Source: an uncultured Succiniclasticum sp.
GTDB lineage: Bacteria > Bacillota > Negativicutes > Acidaminococcales > Acidaminococcaceae
Length of the DNA stretch: 64,000 nt
Direction: 5' to 3'
Assembly: GCA_902801365.1 (NCBI GenBank)
Contig: CADCHY010000002.1
Location: 1 to 64,000 of the forward strand
In this document: positions 8,835 to 19,332 of the stretch, one piece after another
How positions within the stretch are numbered: the stretch's first letter is position 1
Layout: each line of letters opens with the position of its first letter
The notes under the pieces: model-generated
Seen by the model: the letters and a program-made list of their open reading frames with translations, nothing else
Databases searched by the model: none
Told to the model about the DNA's origin: nothing
Program-made: the position numbers and the translations under genes

Positions 8835-10342
8835 GGTTTCTCCTCTTTATTTTTTTTCTGAACCCGCTTCCCCGGTTCTATGGCCTGTATGGGACACACC
8901 AGAATACACAGATGGCATCCCACACATTTGTGCACATCCAGCACAGGTTTACCTTCTGTGTCCAATCGTATAGCCTGATGGCCTCCGTCAAAGCAGGAAA
9001 TATAGCAACGCCCGCAGCCAATGCAATCGTTACGCACAAAGCGCGGATACTGTACACTGTTCCGGTCTAAATCCTCTGCCGATACAATATAGGTCAGCGC
9101 CCTGCCCACAATATCCCGCACATGCGTAAAACCGCGAAGCGCCAGGTAATCGCTGAGGCCTTCCTTCAGATCGTCAATGATGCGGTAACCGTACTGCATC
9201 ACAGCCGTCGTAATCTGGAGATTCCCACAGCCCATAAGCAGGAACTCCGTTGCATCCCGCCAGTTTTCAATACCGCCCATGCCACTGATGGGAACTTCCG
9301 CCAAAGCAGGTTCTTTTCGCATCTCATTGATAAAACGGAGGGCAATGGGCTTTACCGCTTTACCGGAATATCCGCCCTCAATACTTTGCCCGTTTACCCC
9401 GGGTTCTGACAAAAAGCTGTCCAAATCAATATTCATGATGCTGCGGATTGTGTTGATTGCCGCAACACCGTCCGAACCTGCCGCCACAGCCGCCTTTGCA
9501 GGGATTTCCATATGGTTGATGTTTGGCGTCATCTTTGCCAGCACGGGCAGTCTGGTGCCTTTTCGCACCGCTGCTGTATAACGGGCCACCAGCTCCGGAC
9601 TCTCGCCGATTTCCGCGCCCAGGCCTTCCTCCACCATCTGGGGACAGGAGAAGTTACACTCTATCATGTCTGCGCCTGCTGTTTCCATATCGGCAGCCAG
9701 ACGGGTCCACTCCTCTTCGTTGCGCCCCATGATGGACGCAATGAGGACCTTACCGGGAAAATCCCGTTTAAGCCTCCTCAAAAACTCAAGATTCTCCTCA
9801 TAGGTATGATCGGAAAGCTGTTCGATATTCTTAAATCCCACAAAAGAGCGGCCTTCTTTGGCCAGTGCAGCAAAGCGCGGGGATGCTTCCCGGATGTCCA
9901 GTAAGGAAATCGTTTTAAAGCAGACGCCTCCCCATCCCATGGTCAGCGCTTTGGCCACCATATCATAATTGCTTCCCACTACGGAAGATGACAAAAAGAA
10001 CGGATTCTCACAGTGGACGCCGCAAAAGTCGATAGCTAAATCAACTCTGTTTTCAGGTATGTCCATATGCAGGGCGTACAAATCACAGAACAGGTCTTTA
10101 ACCCGCACCGGTACATCCATTTTACCGCGACGGCAGGCCTGTACACAGGGTGCGTCGCAGTTCTCACAATAATGAACGGACGGCAGGCGCCGCCGGGCTC
10201 CCACCCGGTTTTCAAAATTCAGCGCCCGTACAATACGGCCGATATCAATGCCATGGGGACAGGCCCCGCTGCATGCCGGCTCATGACAGAGCAGGCAGCG
10301 GCCGGCCTCTTCTTTGATTCGTATGACTTGCTGCTTTTTCAC
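8825..10342 (-). CDS. PreA-like dihydropyrimidine dehydrogenase subunit with extra N-terminal Fe-S domain
   Basis: 505 residues, about 95 longer than E. coli PreA. The N-terminal 90 residues hold two Cys clusters (CLLCHEPACSGACP and CENCDAPCVQAC) of the Fer4_20 type usually found in the partner PreT/GltD subunit. The middle is an FMN-binding dihydroorotate-dehydrogenase-like barrel with the active-site region ECNFSCPQM. The C-terminus carries two 4Fe-4S motifs (CIGCGRCYISC and CVGCHLCILVC). The family reduces uracil/thymine with NADH electrons. GTG start at 10342 with GAGGGG 5 bases upstream. No PreT or dihydropyrimidinase gene is adjacent, so the substrate is uncertain. Confidence 0.82.
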   Translation of the reverse strand: MKKQQVIRIKEEAGRCLLCHEPACSGACPHGIDIGRIVRALNFENRVGARRRLPSVHYCENCDAPCVQACRRGKMDVPVRVKDLFCDLYALHMDIPENRVDLAIDFCGVHCENPFFLSSSVVGSNYDMVAKALTMGWGGVCFKTISLLDIREASPRFAALAKEGRSFVGFKNIEQLSDHTYEENLEFLRRLKRDFPGKVLIASIMGRNEEEWTRLAADMETAGADMIECNFSCPQMVEEGLGAEIGESPELVARYTAAVRKGTRLPVLAKMTPNINHMEIPAKAAVAAGSDGVAAINTIRSIMNIDLDSFLSEPGVNGQSIEGGYSGKAVKPIALRFINEMRKEPALAEVPISGMGGIENWRDATEFLLMGCGNLQITTAVMQYGYRIIDDLKEGLSDYLALRGFTHVRDIVGRALTYIVSAEDLDRNSVQYPRFVRNDCIGCGRCYISCFDGGHQAIRLDTEGKPVLDVHKCVGCHLCILVCPIQAIEPGKRVQKKNKEEKPCY

Positions 10343-10379
10343 GATATCCCCTCACTAGTTTCAAAAAAATGTAACGCCA

Positions 10380-11468
10380 TTATTTATCATTTACGGGCAG
10401 GCCCAGGCAATGGGAAAGGTATTCCTTGTCTTCCATCCGGGATGCAGTGATTGCTTTTTCAATCGCTTTGGCCATGACTTCCGCTGCCAGCGTTCCCGCC
10501 ATATTAACATCTGCCTGCACCGGCTTGCCGCAGGATACGGCAAATACAGTGTCCCCGTCAGCCATGGTTCCCACAGGTTTAACCGCGCGGGCATACGCGT
10601 TTCCTGTCTGGCCGGCAATCATCGTCAGTTCCGCTTTATCAAAGTTCCCGTTAGTAACAATGGCTCCGATTGTAGTGTTAGTCCGGTTAAATAAGTCTGA
10701 TGGCTGTGAAACACGGTACAACTCGGCAACGCTGTCCAGGAACGAGGTGCGCTCCCGGTTCATGAGTCCGGCTATCTTTTTCCCGGTTTCGACAGAATAC
10801 ACATCTCCCAGCGCATTCACCACCACCACAGCGCCCATCTTCAGATTGCCGATTTGCACTGCGTGGTAGCCGATGCCCGATTTCATGGACTGCCCCATGC
10901 CGCACAGTTTGCCTACTGTTGCCCCGGTACCGGCGCCTGCGGAGCCGCTGACCGCCCTGCCTTTGTTCAGGGCGTCCAGACAGGCTTCGTATCCCATTTT
11001 TTTATCCGGACGCACTTTGGCGCTGCCGTAGGAAAGATCGAAAATACAGCTCTGCACCACCAGCGGTACCCGCGCGAAGCCGGTATCAAAACCGATTTCA
11101 TGTTCTTCCAGACACTGCATCACGCCGTCAGCGGCAGCCAGCCCGTAAGCGCTGCCGCCGGAAAGAACGATGGCATGGATTCCGATATTTTCTTTCGTGG
11201 GATCTAACACGGGGGTCTCACGGGAAGCCGGCCCGCCGCCGCTTATATCCACCCCGGCCTTTGCTCCTGCCGGAAAACAAAGTACGGTCACGCCGGTTTT
11301 GGCCGCGTCATCCTGGGCGTTACCGATCCGTACCCCCTCAATAGAAGAAAAAGGAATTTCCCGTACCGCATTATCTTTTTCCATCGCCCGCACCGCGTTT
11401 CCGCAAGCCATAAGGGCAAATGCTGTCAGCATATAAACAGCATGGCGTAAAACGATTCTTATTCGCAT
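10380..11468 (-). CDS. P1 (DmpA/S58) family peptidase, probable lipoprotein or secreted
   Basis: About 362 residues. It starts with a signal-like segment (VLRHAVYMLTAFALMACGN); LMAC resembles a lipobox, so it may be a lipoprotein. The body has the DmpA-fold features GVRIGNAQDD, VLSGGSAYGLAAADGV, and NTTIGAIVTNG, where the family self-cleaves to expose a Ser/Thr nucleophile. Family members are aminopeptidases, D-aminopeptidases or amidases. The start at 11468 has AGGAG about 8 bases upstream and is preferred over the longer open frame. It is followed after 37 bases by the preA-like gene, so it may be the first gene of that unit. Confidence 0.85.
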   Translation of the reverse strand: MRIRIVLRHAVYMLTAFALMACGNAVRAMEKDNAVREIPFSSIEGVRIGNAQDDAAKTGVTVLCFPAGAKAGVDISGGGPASRETPVLDPTKENIGIHAIVLSGGSAYGLAAADGVMQCLEEHEIGFDTGFARVPLVVQSCIFDLSYGSAKVRPDKKMGYEACLDALNKGRAVSGSAGAGTGATVGKLCGMGQSMKSGIGYHAVQIGNLKMGAVVVVNALGDVYSVETGKKIAGLMNRERTSFLDSVAELYRVSQPSDLFNRTNTTIGAIVTNGNFDKAELTMIAGQTGNAYARAVKPVGTMADGDTVFAVSCGKPVQADVNMAGTLAAEVMAKAIEKAITASRMEDKEYLSHCLGLPVNDK

Positions 11469-11550
11469 GGGGTCCTCTCCTGTCATTACCCTGCCGCATA
11501 ATTTTGGCGTCTTACTCCGCCTTACCATTTCCGATAAGAACGTTGTCATT

Positions 11551-11579
11551 ATTTTATCATATTACAATCATTAGTTCAA
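11551..11579 (-). promoter_or_regulatory. Promoter for the P1 peptidase-preA-ligase unit
   Basis: Minus-strand TTGAAC (11574-11579) and TAAAAT (11551-11556) with a 17-base spacer, about 83 bases ahead of the peptidase start. Confidence 0.6.
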
Positions 11580-11610
11580 AACACAGATACGTCCCAGCTT
11601 AAGGTTCTAC

Positions 11611-11650
11611 AAAAAACACCCTCACCCCGAAAAGATTTCAGAGTGAGGGT
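11611..11650 (-). terminator. Rho-independent terminator of pyrG
   Basis: On the minus strand an 8-bp outer stem (ACCCTCAC with GTGAGGGT) encloses a further 6-bp inner stem and is followed by GTTTTTT, 10 bases past the pyrG stop. Confidence 0.85.
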
Positions 11651-11659
11651 AAAACTTGT

Positions 11660-13300
<1,641 letters not shown>

Positions 13301-13321
13301 TCAGTAGTTTGTTTTTCTGAA

Positions 13322-13379
13322 GGTGGAATGATGTCCCGCTTTTCCGCGGAATGACCGGTAAGCCGCACTGTCTTCCACC
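13322..13379 (-). promoter_or_regulatory. Structured 5' leader of pyrG
   Basis: The leader RNA contains a perfect 7-bp outer repeat (GGTGGAA and TTCCACC, at 13373-13379 and 13322-13328) enclosing GC-rich alternatives such as CCGCGGAAAAGCGG. No T-run follows, so it is not a simple attenuator. It may be a regulatory fold; I do not recognise the class. Confidence 0.4.
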
Positions 13380-13435
13380 CGCAATGAAAAAACAATATTA
13401 GTTATATTAACTATTCTCAATTATACTTACCCTTT

Positions 13436-13464
13436 ATTATAAAAATAAAACGGGGGAAACTCAA
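13436..13464 (-). promoter_or_regulatory. Promoter of pyrG
   Basis: Minus-strand TTGAGT (13459-13464) and TATAAT (13436-13441) with a 17-base spacer. The predicted start falls at an AAAGGGTAAG stretch; the GGGC needed for B. subtilis-type reiterative pyrG initiation is absent. Confidence 0.65.
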
Positions 13465-13465
13465 G

Positions 13466-13496
13466 TCAAAATTTACAGGCTTGCAAAATCTGTAAA
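13466..13496 (-). terminator. Weak AT-rich terminator after argS
   Basis: A 7-bp stem (TTTACAG with CTGTAAA) followed by TTTTG on the minus strand, about 25 bases beyond the argS stop. Low stability, so only a possible terminator. Confidence 0.35.
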
Positions 13497-13521
13497 ATGT
13501 GCACGTATTTCCTGCAGTATG

Positions 13522-15180
13522 TTACATTTTTTCCGGAGCGGATACGCCCAAAATGGACAGCGCATGCCGCACCACATGACCTACTGCCATGACCATGGCC
13601 AGCCGCGCCTGCTGCAGCTCTTCATTGACGCCGAGGATGCGGCACTGGTTGTATGCGGAATGGAACAGTCCCGCCAGGTCGTATACATAGTGGGCCACCT
13701 GCTGCACCGCCCGTTCCTTTGCCGCCGTTGCCAGCATCTCCGGATATTCACCCAGTTTTTTAATCAGGTCCACTTCCACCGGTTCCGTCAACAGTTTGTA
13801 ATCACCCTTCCCCTGCACCTCGATACCGGCTTCCGCCACCTGCCGCATAATGCTGCAGATCCGGGCATGGGCATACTGCACATAGAACACGGGGTTATCG
13901 TTGGATTTTTTCTTAGCCAGGTCCAGATCGAAGTCCAGCTGGCTGTCGATGGAACGCATCACAAAGAAGAACCGGGCTGCGTCTGTTCCTACTTCATCAA
14001 TCAGTTCGTTCAGGGTCACACTCTGGCCGGTCCGCTTGGACATTTTCACTTCCTGCCCGTCCCGCAGCAAACGGACCATCTGAAGAATCAAAATTTCCAG
14101 CTGTTCCGGCTGATAACCCATGCACTGCATGGCCGCCTTCATCCGGGCAATGTACCCGTGATGATCCGCGCCCCACAGATTGATGACCCGGTCAAAACCC
14201 CGGCCGAATTTATTGGCATGGTAAGCGATATCCGCCGCAAAGTAAGTAGGAACGCCATTATCCCGGATTACCACCCGGTCCTTGTCGTCGCCGAATGCGG
14301 TAGACTTCAGCCACAGGGCACCGTCCTGTTCATACATGTAACCCTTTTCCAGCAGTGTGTCACAGGCTTCTTTGATTTTATTGGCTTCGTGCAGGGTCTT
14401 TTCGCTGAACCATACATCAAAGCGAACGTTGAAACGTTCCAGATCTTCCTTCAGCGCTGCCAGTTTTTCCTGATAGGCGATGGTCTTGAACTCTTCCAGC
14501 CGTTCTTCTTCCCCCATCAGCAGGAAACGGTCGCCGTACTTGTTGATGATACGCTGCGCCGTATCGATAATGTCGTGACCGTGGTATCCGTCCTCGGGGA
14601 ATTCGATTTCTTTTCCCAACAGTTCCAGATACCGGGCATTGACGGAACGGGCCAGATTGTTCATCTGGTTGCCGGCGTCGTTGATATAATATTCCTGCTC
14701 CACGTCATACCCTGCCGCCTTCAGCAGATTTCCCAGAGCGCTGCCTACCGCCGCGCCCCGTCCGTGTCCCACATGCAGCGGGCCGGTGGGGTTGGCGCTG
14801 ACATATTCCAGCTGTATCTTTTCATCAGACGCTTTGGGCAGATTACCGTAATTCTCCCCGGCTTCCACGATCCGGGCCAGCATGTCGTACACCCAGTCCG
14901 GGTTCAGATAAAAATTGATAAAACCGGGTCCGGCAATTTCCGCTTTCTTCACATAGGGGCAGTCCAGATTTTCCACAATATACTGGGCCAGCACCCGGGG
15001 ATTGCAGCGCAAAGCTCTGGCTGACTGCATGGCAAAATTGCTGGCAAAATCGCCAAACTCCTTTTTCGGCGGAACCGTCAGCTGCACCTCCGGCAGCGTT
15101 CCGTCTTTTACCACTCCGGCGGCAATGGCATTTTTCGCAGTTTTTATAATCGCGTCAGTTAATACTGTTTTAATATCCAC
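13522..15180 (-). CDS. argS: Arginyl-tRNA synthetase
   Basis: About 552 residues, a class I synthetase. The Arg-tRNA synthetase N-terminal domain is followed by the catalytic core with HIGH-type motif HVGHGRGAAVGSALGN and KMSKS-type motif KMSKRTGQS, then the DALR anticodon-binding domain with YAHARICSI. It charges tRNA-Arg with arginine. The GTG at 15180 is the likely start because GGAGG lies 9 bases upstream; longer frames lack a ribosome site. It follows a DUF1934 gene, the same order as ywiB-argS in B. subtilis. Confidence 0.97.
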   Translation of the reverse strand: MDIKTVLTDAIIKTAKNAIAAGVVKDGTLPEVQLTVPPKKEFGDFASNFAMQSARALRCNPRVLAQYIVENLDCPYVKKAEIAGPGFINFYLNPDWVYDMLARIVEAGENYGNLPKASDEKIQLEYVSANPTGPLHVGHGRGAAVGSALGNLLKAAGYDVEQEYYINDAGNQMNNLARSVNARYLELLGKEIEFPEDGYHGHDIIDTAQRIINKYGDRFLLMGEEERLEEFKTIAYQEKLAALKEDLERFNVRFDVWFSEKTLHEANKIKEACDTLLEKGYMYEQDGALWLKSTAFGDDKDRVVIRDNGVPTYFAADIAYHANKFGRGFDRVINLWGADHHGYIARMKAAMQCMGYQPEQLEILILQMVRLLRDGQEVKMSKRTGQSVTLNELIDEVGTDAARFFFVMRSIDSQLDFDLDLAKKKSNDNPVFYVQYAHARICSIMRQVAEAGIEVQGKGDYKLLTEPVEVDLIKKLGEYPEMLATAAKERAVQQVAHYVYDLAGLFHSAYNQCRILGVNEELQQARLAMVMAVGHVVRHALSILGVSAPEKM

Positions 15181-15199
15181 GCTTTTTATCCTCCAGTTT

Positions 15200-15616
15200 C
15201 TATCGCAAATCAACAATTATCGTCGTCGTGATCCGGTTCATGTCTTCCGCTGCGTAAACAAGGTCATATTCCAGCTGAATCTTCCAGCCATAGGGCAGCT
15301 TTTTGATGTGAACTTTCTTCGTCTTGGTTTCCAGCGGGATCATCAGGTAAGGCGTCCGGTAATCGCCGGCACAGGCACCGCCTTCCGCAAATTCCTGGTG
15401 CATTTCGTAAGTGCCGTGACGGATCAGGGAGACCTGTGAACTGTTCCATTTCACCGTCGTTGTCGTGCCGGACATGCCGGAAGCTTCCGTCTCTTCGTAC
15501 CGGGCATAACAGTATCCGTTTTTTTCTGTAAAGGTCCCGGTGTTTACCGTTTCCAGCCGGGATACTCCATCGCTGTTACGGGAAACGCCAGACACCGTGA
15601 TCTTTGCTTTTTGCAT
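15200..15616 (-). CDS. DUF1934 (YwiB-like) beta-barrel protein
   Basis: About 138 residues. No signal peptide or membrane segment. The sequence is rich in alternating beta-strand patterns (KAKITVSGVSR, TTTTVKWNSSQVSLI, IQLEYDLVYA), as expected for this lipocalin-like family of unknown function. The start at 15616 has GGAGG close upstream and removes a long unsupported N-terminal extension. It lies 19 bases upstream of argS and is probably co-transcribed with it, a conserved Firmicute pairing. Confidence 0.78.
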   Translation of the reverse strand: MQKAKITVSGVSRNSDGVSRLETVNTGTFTEKNGYCYARYEETEASGMSGTTTTVKWNSSQVSLIRHGTYEMHQEFAEGGACAGDYRTPYLMIPLETKTKKVHIKKLPYGWKIQLEYDLVYAAEDMNRITTTIIVDLR

Positions 15617-15640
15617 GCAGCCTCCGGAACCGGTTATAGT

Positions 15641-15688
15641 AAAAACTGTCACGGGCCATGCGCAAATGTCTTGACCCGATGACAGTTT
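15641..15688 (-). terminator. Terminator after the sodium/proline symporter gene
   Basis: Perfect 9-bp repeat AAACTGTCA/TGACAGTTT (15643-15651 and 15680-15688), extended by CGGG/CCCG, followed by TT on the minus strand. It separates the symporter gene from the DUF1934-argS pair. Confidence 0.6.
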
Positions 15689-15721
15689 CAATTCTTTAAT
15701 AACGCACTGACAAGTACACTA

Positions 15722-17266
15722 TTACAGGGAACGTTCCATCTCTTCAAACTCTTTCATGACCTCTTCGTCCGGGGTCGTTATCAGGCTGACCCCGACCAGA
15801 ACTACCAGGCTCACCAAAAATGCCGGAAGCAGTTCGTAAATCCCCCATATGCCGCCCATGGGCGCCACCAGGAACTTCCAGACGAAAATCATGACGCCGC
15901 CGGCCACCATACCGGACAACGCCCCTTCAAAAGTGGTCCGCTTCCAGAAAAGGGCAGCCAGTACCAGCGGTCCGAAGGAAGCGCCGAAACCTGCCCAGGA
16001 AAACGCCACGATTTTGAATACATAACTGCCGGGATCCCGGGCGATAATAACTGCCAGGATCGCGATAACGATAACCGTGATCCGGGCTGCGAACATGCTC
16101 TGTTTCTTGCTCAGGGTCTTTTTATCCGAATTGGCCCGCATGGTTCCCTGCATAATATCCTGGCTTACACTGGAAGCTGCCGCCAGCAGCTGGGAATCTG
16201 CAGTAGACATGGTGCTGGCCAGAATGCCTGCCAGAACCAGGCCTGCGCCGATGGCCATCAGCGCTCCGTGTTCCGCAATGGTATTGGCAATCTGGATAAT
16301 GATAGTTTCCGTATTGGCGTCCGTCAGGTTCTTCACCAGGCCTGCGCCGGTCATGGTCTTGCCTACGATACCGATGGCAATGGCAATGAACATGGCGATG
16401 ACGACCCAGACAGAAGCGACCCGGCGGGACACGGCCAGCTTATTCTCGTCTTCAATGGCCATAAAACGGAGCAGGATATGAGGCATGCCAAAATAACCGA
16501 GGCCCCAGGCCATGGTAGAAACGATGGTCAGCAAGGTGTAAGGCGCCGCGCTGTTGGTCTTCACTGAATAGGTTTCCGTAAGCGACAAATAGCCGGGAAG
16601 TGCTTTGGCATTATCCAGCACTGCGTCTATGCCGCCCACCATCGTAGTGGAATAAACCAGCACAAACAGCAGGGCGAAGGTCATAATAATACTCTGGACA
16701 AAGTCCGTAGTAGATGCTGCCAGGAAACCACCTGCCGCTGTATAAGATACTATGACCACAGCCGAAACAATCATGGCCGTCATGTAATCCGCGCCGAACA
16801 GAGTGCCGAACAGTTTGCCGCAGGCCGCGAAGCCGGAAGCAGTGTACGGGATAAAGAAGATAACAATAATTGCCGCCGCAAAGGCAGTCAGGATATGACG
16901 GTCATCATGAAACCGTGCGGAAAAGAACTGGGGCAGCGTAAAGGAATCCGTAATGCGGGTATAGATGCGCAGACGTTTTGCCACAAACAGCCAGTTCAGA
17001 TACGTGCCTACCGCCAGGCCGATGCTGGTCCAGGCCACATCTGCCGAACCGCACAGATAGGCAACCCCCGGCAGGCCCATCAGCAGCCAGCTGGACATGT
17101 CCGAAGCTTCCGCGCTCATGGCGGTTACCAACGGCCCTAACTGCCGGCCGCCCAGATAGAAATCAGAAGCCGATTCGTTCTTCTTCGCATAATAGAACCC
17201 GATCAGCAACACAAAGATCAGGTAAAAGGCGATCGTCGCCACAATATAAAACAGATTTGAACCCAT
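15722..17266 (-). CDS. putP: Sodium/proline symporter (PutP-type sodium-solute symporter)
   Basis: About 514 residues with 12-13 hydrophobic segments. SSS-family features are FYLGGRQLGPLVTAMSAEASDMSSWLLMG in parts near residues 38-65 (Ser/Asp sodium-binding region) and AGILASTMSTADSQLLAAASSVSQD near residue 350, matching PutP. It imports proline with sodium at the inner membrane. The ATG at 17266 is preferred, since GAGGGG lies about 8 bases before it; an in-frame TTG lies two codons upstream. It has a terminator on each side and so is probably a single-gene unit. Proline specificity rests on similarity only. Confidence 0.9.
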   Translation of the reverse strand: MGSNLFYIVATIAFYLIFVLLIGFYYAKKNESASDFYLGGRQLGPLVTAMSAEASDMSSWLLMGLPGVAYLCGSADVAWTSIGLAVGTYLNWLFVAKRLRIYTRITDSFTLPQFFSARFHDDRHILTAFAAAIIVIFFIPYTASGFAACGKLFGTLFGADYMTAMIVSAVVIVSYTAAGGFLAASTTDFVQSIIMTFALLFVLVYSTTMVGGIDAVLDNAKALPGYLSLTETYSVKTNSAAPYTLLTIVSTMAWGLGYFGMPHILLRFMAIEDENKLAVSRRVASVWVVIAMFIAIAIGIVGKTMTGAGLVKNLTDANTETIIIQIANTIAEHGALMAIGAGLVLAGILASTMSTADSQLLAAASSVSQDIMQGTMRANSDKKTLSKKQSMFAARITVIVIAILAVIIARDPGSYVFKIVAFSWAGFGASFGPLVLAALFWKRTTFEGALSGMVAGGVMIFVWKFLVAPMGGIWGIYELLPAFLVSLVVLVGVSLITTPDEEVMKEFEEMERSL

Positions 17267-17342
17267 AATCAAAACCCCTCAAAATCAAAATTTTGGAACT
17301 GAAAATGATTTATGGACAGTGTACCACAAAACCCTAAAAAAT

Positions 17343-17373
17343 AAAAGCGCCGCTGTTCATAAGCCGCGCTTTT
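17343..17373 (-). terminator. Terminator of the hypothetical gene at 17388
   Basis: AAAAGCGC/GCGCTTTT stem with a 15-base interval, followed on the minus strand by ATTTTTT. Confidence 0.75.
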
Positions 17374-17387
17374 AAAACGATTCTCGA

Positions 17388-17825
17388 TTACCGCATGTTT
17401 TCAATAATATCCTCAAAATTATTGATCAGCAGCGGATGCCCGGTCACGCTCAGGTCACGCAGCGCATAGCCATAGGAATCATACCAGTTGTCGGCCAGTT
17501 TCATTTCCAGGCCTTCTTTTTCGAACTCTTCTACCATCTTTAAAACAAAACGGTTAACTACGCCCTCTTTATCCGTATTCAGCGGGATGATGCGGGTCTC
17601 CGGTTCAAACTCTTCAACCGTGAGATCCCAGCCTCCCGGGATAGGCGGTCGGCGGTCCGCTCTGATAAAATACGTTTTGGAAAAGCCAACATAAGTCCCC
17701 ATCGCGTCAAACATTTTTGCCTTGACCAGCGGGTAACCGTTTGCGTTGCCCCATTTTACAATTGCTTCAGAGCATTCGTTATTGTGAATCACGCTTGGTA
17801 ATTCGCCCTTTTTAACAACAGCCAT
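17388..17825 (-). CDS. Hypothetical soluble protein
   Basis: About 145 residues, not recognised. It has no signal peptide or membrane segment. It is mixed alpha/beta and acidic in the second half (FVLKMVEEFEKEGLEMKLADNWYDSYG). There are two candidate ATGs two codons apart; the second (17825) is preferred because the GAGGAGG lies 8 bases before it, against 2 for the first. It has its own promoter (17962-17990) and terminator, so it appears to be a free-standing gene with a leader of about 130 bases. Confidence 0.75.
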   Translation of the reverse strand: MAVVKKGELPSVIHNNECSEAIVKWGNANGYPLVKAKMFDAMGTYVGFSKTYFIRADRRPPIPGGWDLTVEEFEPETRIIPLNTDKEGVVNRFVLKMVEEFEKEGLEMKLADNWYDSYGYALRDLSVTGHPLLINNFEDIIENMR

Positions 17826-17961
17826 TTCCATTTCCTCCTCTGCCTTATTGATTATCCGGACGCTTTTACACGCCGGCTCATTAAATCCATATTTCTGTAA
17901 TCCGTCACGCAGGATGTGGTGCATACATCACATAACCACAAACTTGTATATATATAATATT

Positions 17962-17990
17962 ATTTTACATGATTCCGCCAATTATTTCAA
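17962..17990 (-). promoter_or_regulatory. Promoter of the hypothetical gene at 17388-17825
   Basis: Minus-strand TTGAAA (17985-17990) and TAAAAT (17962-17967), 17-base spacer. Confidence 0.6.
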
Positions 17991-18070
17991 TTTATCTTTA
18001 CATTATATTTTCATGTTTTCTTTATTTTATAAACAACTGGAAATCTGAAGAAACGGATTTCCGTCCCGGT

Positions 18071-19330
18071 TCACTTCTCTTTCAGCATCTGCATGAAATT
18101 CTCCCACATTTCCGAAACGACCGCAAGCAACGATTCGGAGCGGGCGCTCTGCCAGCTTAAAAATGACTGTATCTGCTTCTGCAGTTCTTCCTCACCCGGA
18201 TGCTGCAACGCAATGCCCCGCGCCCAATAGGCGTTGACGTAATCGTCATGAAGCAAGCCCAATACATCCTGCAGCTGCTTCAGCTGCCGCAGCAGATCCA
18301 CCGACAGTTCCGTCAAGTCTACGGTCTGGGTCACATACCGGAACCGCTTCACCTTGATACGGATTTCGTGGAGATCATCCATATCGGAAAAATCCGGATA
18401 TTTTTTACTGAGGGAAAGCATCTTTTTGCACCATGCATCCAGGCGCCGGGATACAAAATGCCGGGCACTTTCTTTTCCCAATTCCTTAAATGCGCCCGTC
18501 TGCAGAATGTTGAGCCAGAGCATAAACTCCGCCAGCTTTTCCGTGTGCCGGTTCAAAAACGAATGGGAAAAGAATTTGTCCTTTTCATCCTGCCGCAGCC
18601 GCAAAAACATTTCCAGCAGTACCGTGGACAAATCCCCATCCTCCCCTGCGGCTTCACGCCGCCGTCTGCAGTTCTGGGCAGCCGCGTCCAGTTCCCGCAT
18701 ATTGGAAAGGGAATCAGCTTCTTCCCGGAAATACGTCTGCCAGTCTGACACCTGCTCTTCAGGAAGGCCTTCCTTAAAAAACACCAGACAGGAACGCAGC
18801 CGCCGTATTTTTACGCGCAGCTGGCGTACCAGGAGCCTGTTGTCCGGATCCCGGTACAGGAGATGCCAGAACCAGTTGATGATGAGGACCTGCCAGTACA
18901 GATACTGATTCATGGCCCGCAGCCGTCCGGTTTCGCCGGACACCCGGGGATATGGCTTGCCCGCCAGAGCGTGCAGCCGCAGTTTCAGATCCGGTTCCGC
19001 CACCACAAACTCATCGCCGCCTGACAACAGCTGCTGTACCGCCGCCAGTACCGGTTTTTCGCTGCCGGCGCTGTAACTGAACTCCACATCGAATAAATCG
19101 GAAAGGTGGGAATCCACCAGCAAAATGCCTTCCGATAGCCGTACTTTAAAGGGCAGCAACGGACCGCCCCGCAACCTGCTGCGGCGATACCGGGCGCTGA
19201 GATTCTCTCCGTATTTTTTTTCACGCAGTTTTCCCTGCTCTACGGTGAGTTTCAGCAGTTTCGCCACATCTTCCGTAAAGGTTTCCGGATGAGCGATCCG
19301 CACACCGTGCAGGCAAAGTTTTAATGCCAA
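18071..19330 (-). CDS. CHAD-domain protein (polyphosphate-associated)
   Basis: 419 residues. The first 140 residues are beta-rich and are not recognised; the ExExK motif of a CYTH domain, the common partner of CHAD, is not seen. From about residue 145 the protein is helical with the basic repeats of CHAD domains (VRQLRVKIRRLRSCL and LHEIRIKVKRFRYV). CHAD domains bind polyphosphate through conserved basic residues and His. This fits a genome that carries ppk1 and two ppx-like genes in the same window. It starts 2 bases after the dehydrogenase stop and is therefore in one operon with it. Confidence 0.82.
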   Translation of the reverse strand: MALKLCLHGVRIAHPETFTEDVAKLLKLTVEQGKLREKKYGENLSARYRRSRLRGGPLLPFKVRLSEGILLVDSHLSDLFDVEFSYSAGSEKPVLAAVQQLLSGGDEFVVAEPDLKLRLHALAGKPYPRVSGETGRLRAMNQYLYWQVLIINWFWHLLYRDPDNRLLVRQLRVKIRRLRSCLVFFKEGLPEEQVSDWQTYFREEADSLSNMRELDAAAQNCRRRREAAGEDGDLSTVLLEMFLRLRQDEKDKFFSHSFLNRHTEKLAEFMLWLNILQTGAFKELGKESARHFVSRRLDAWCKKMLSLSKKYPDFSDMDDLHEIRIKVKRFRYVTQTVDLTELSVDLLRQLKQLQDVLGLLHDDYVNAYWARGIALQHPGEEELQKQIQSFLSWQSARSESLLAVVSEMWENFMQMLKEK

Positions 19331-19332
19331 CT

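Noticed and set aside
15181..15199. T-box leader for argS
   Set aside because: The gap between the DUF1934 gene and argS is only 19 bases, too short for a T-box; the DUF1934 leader also shows no T-box consensus.
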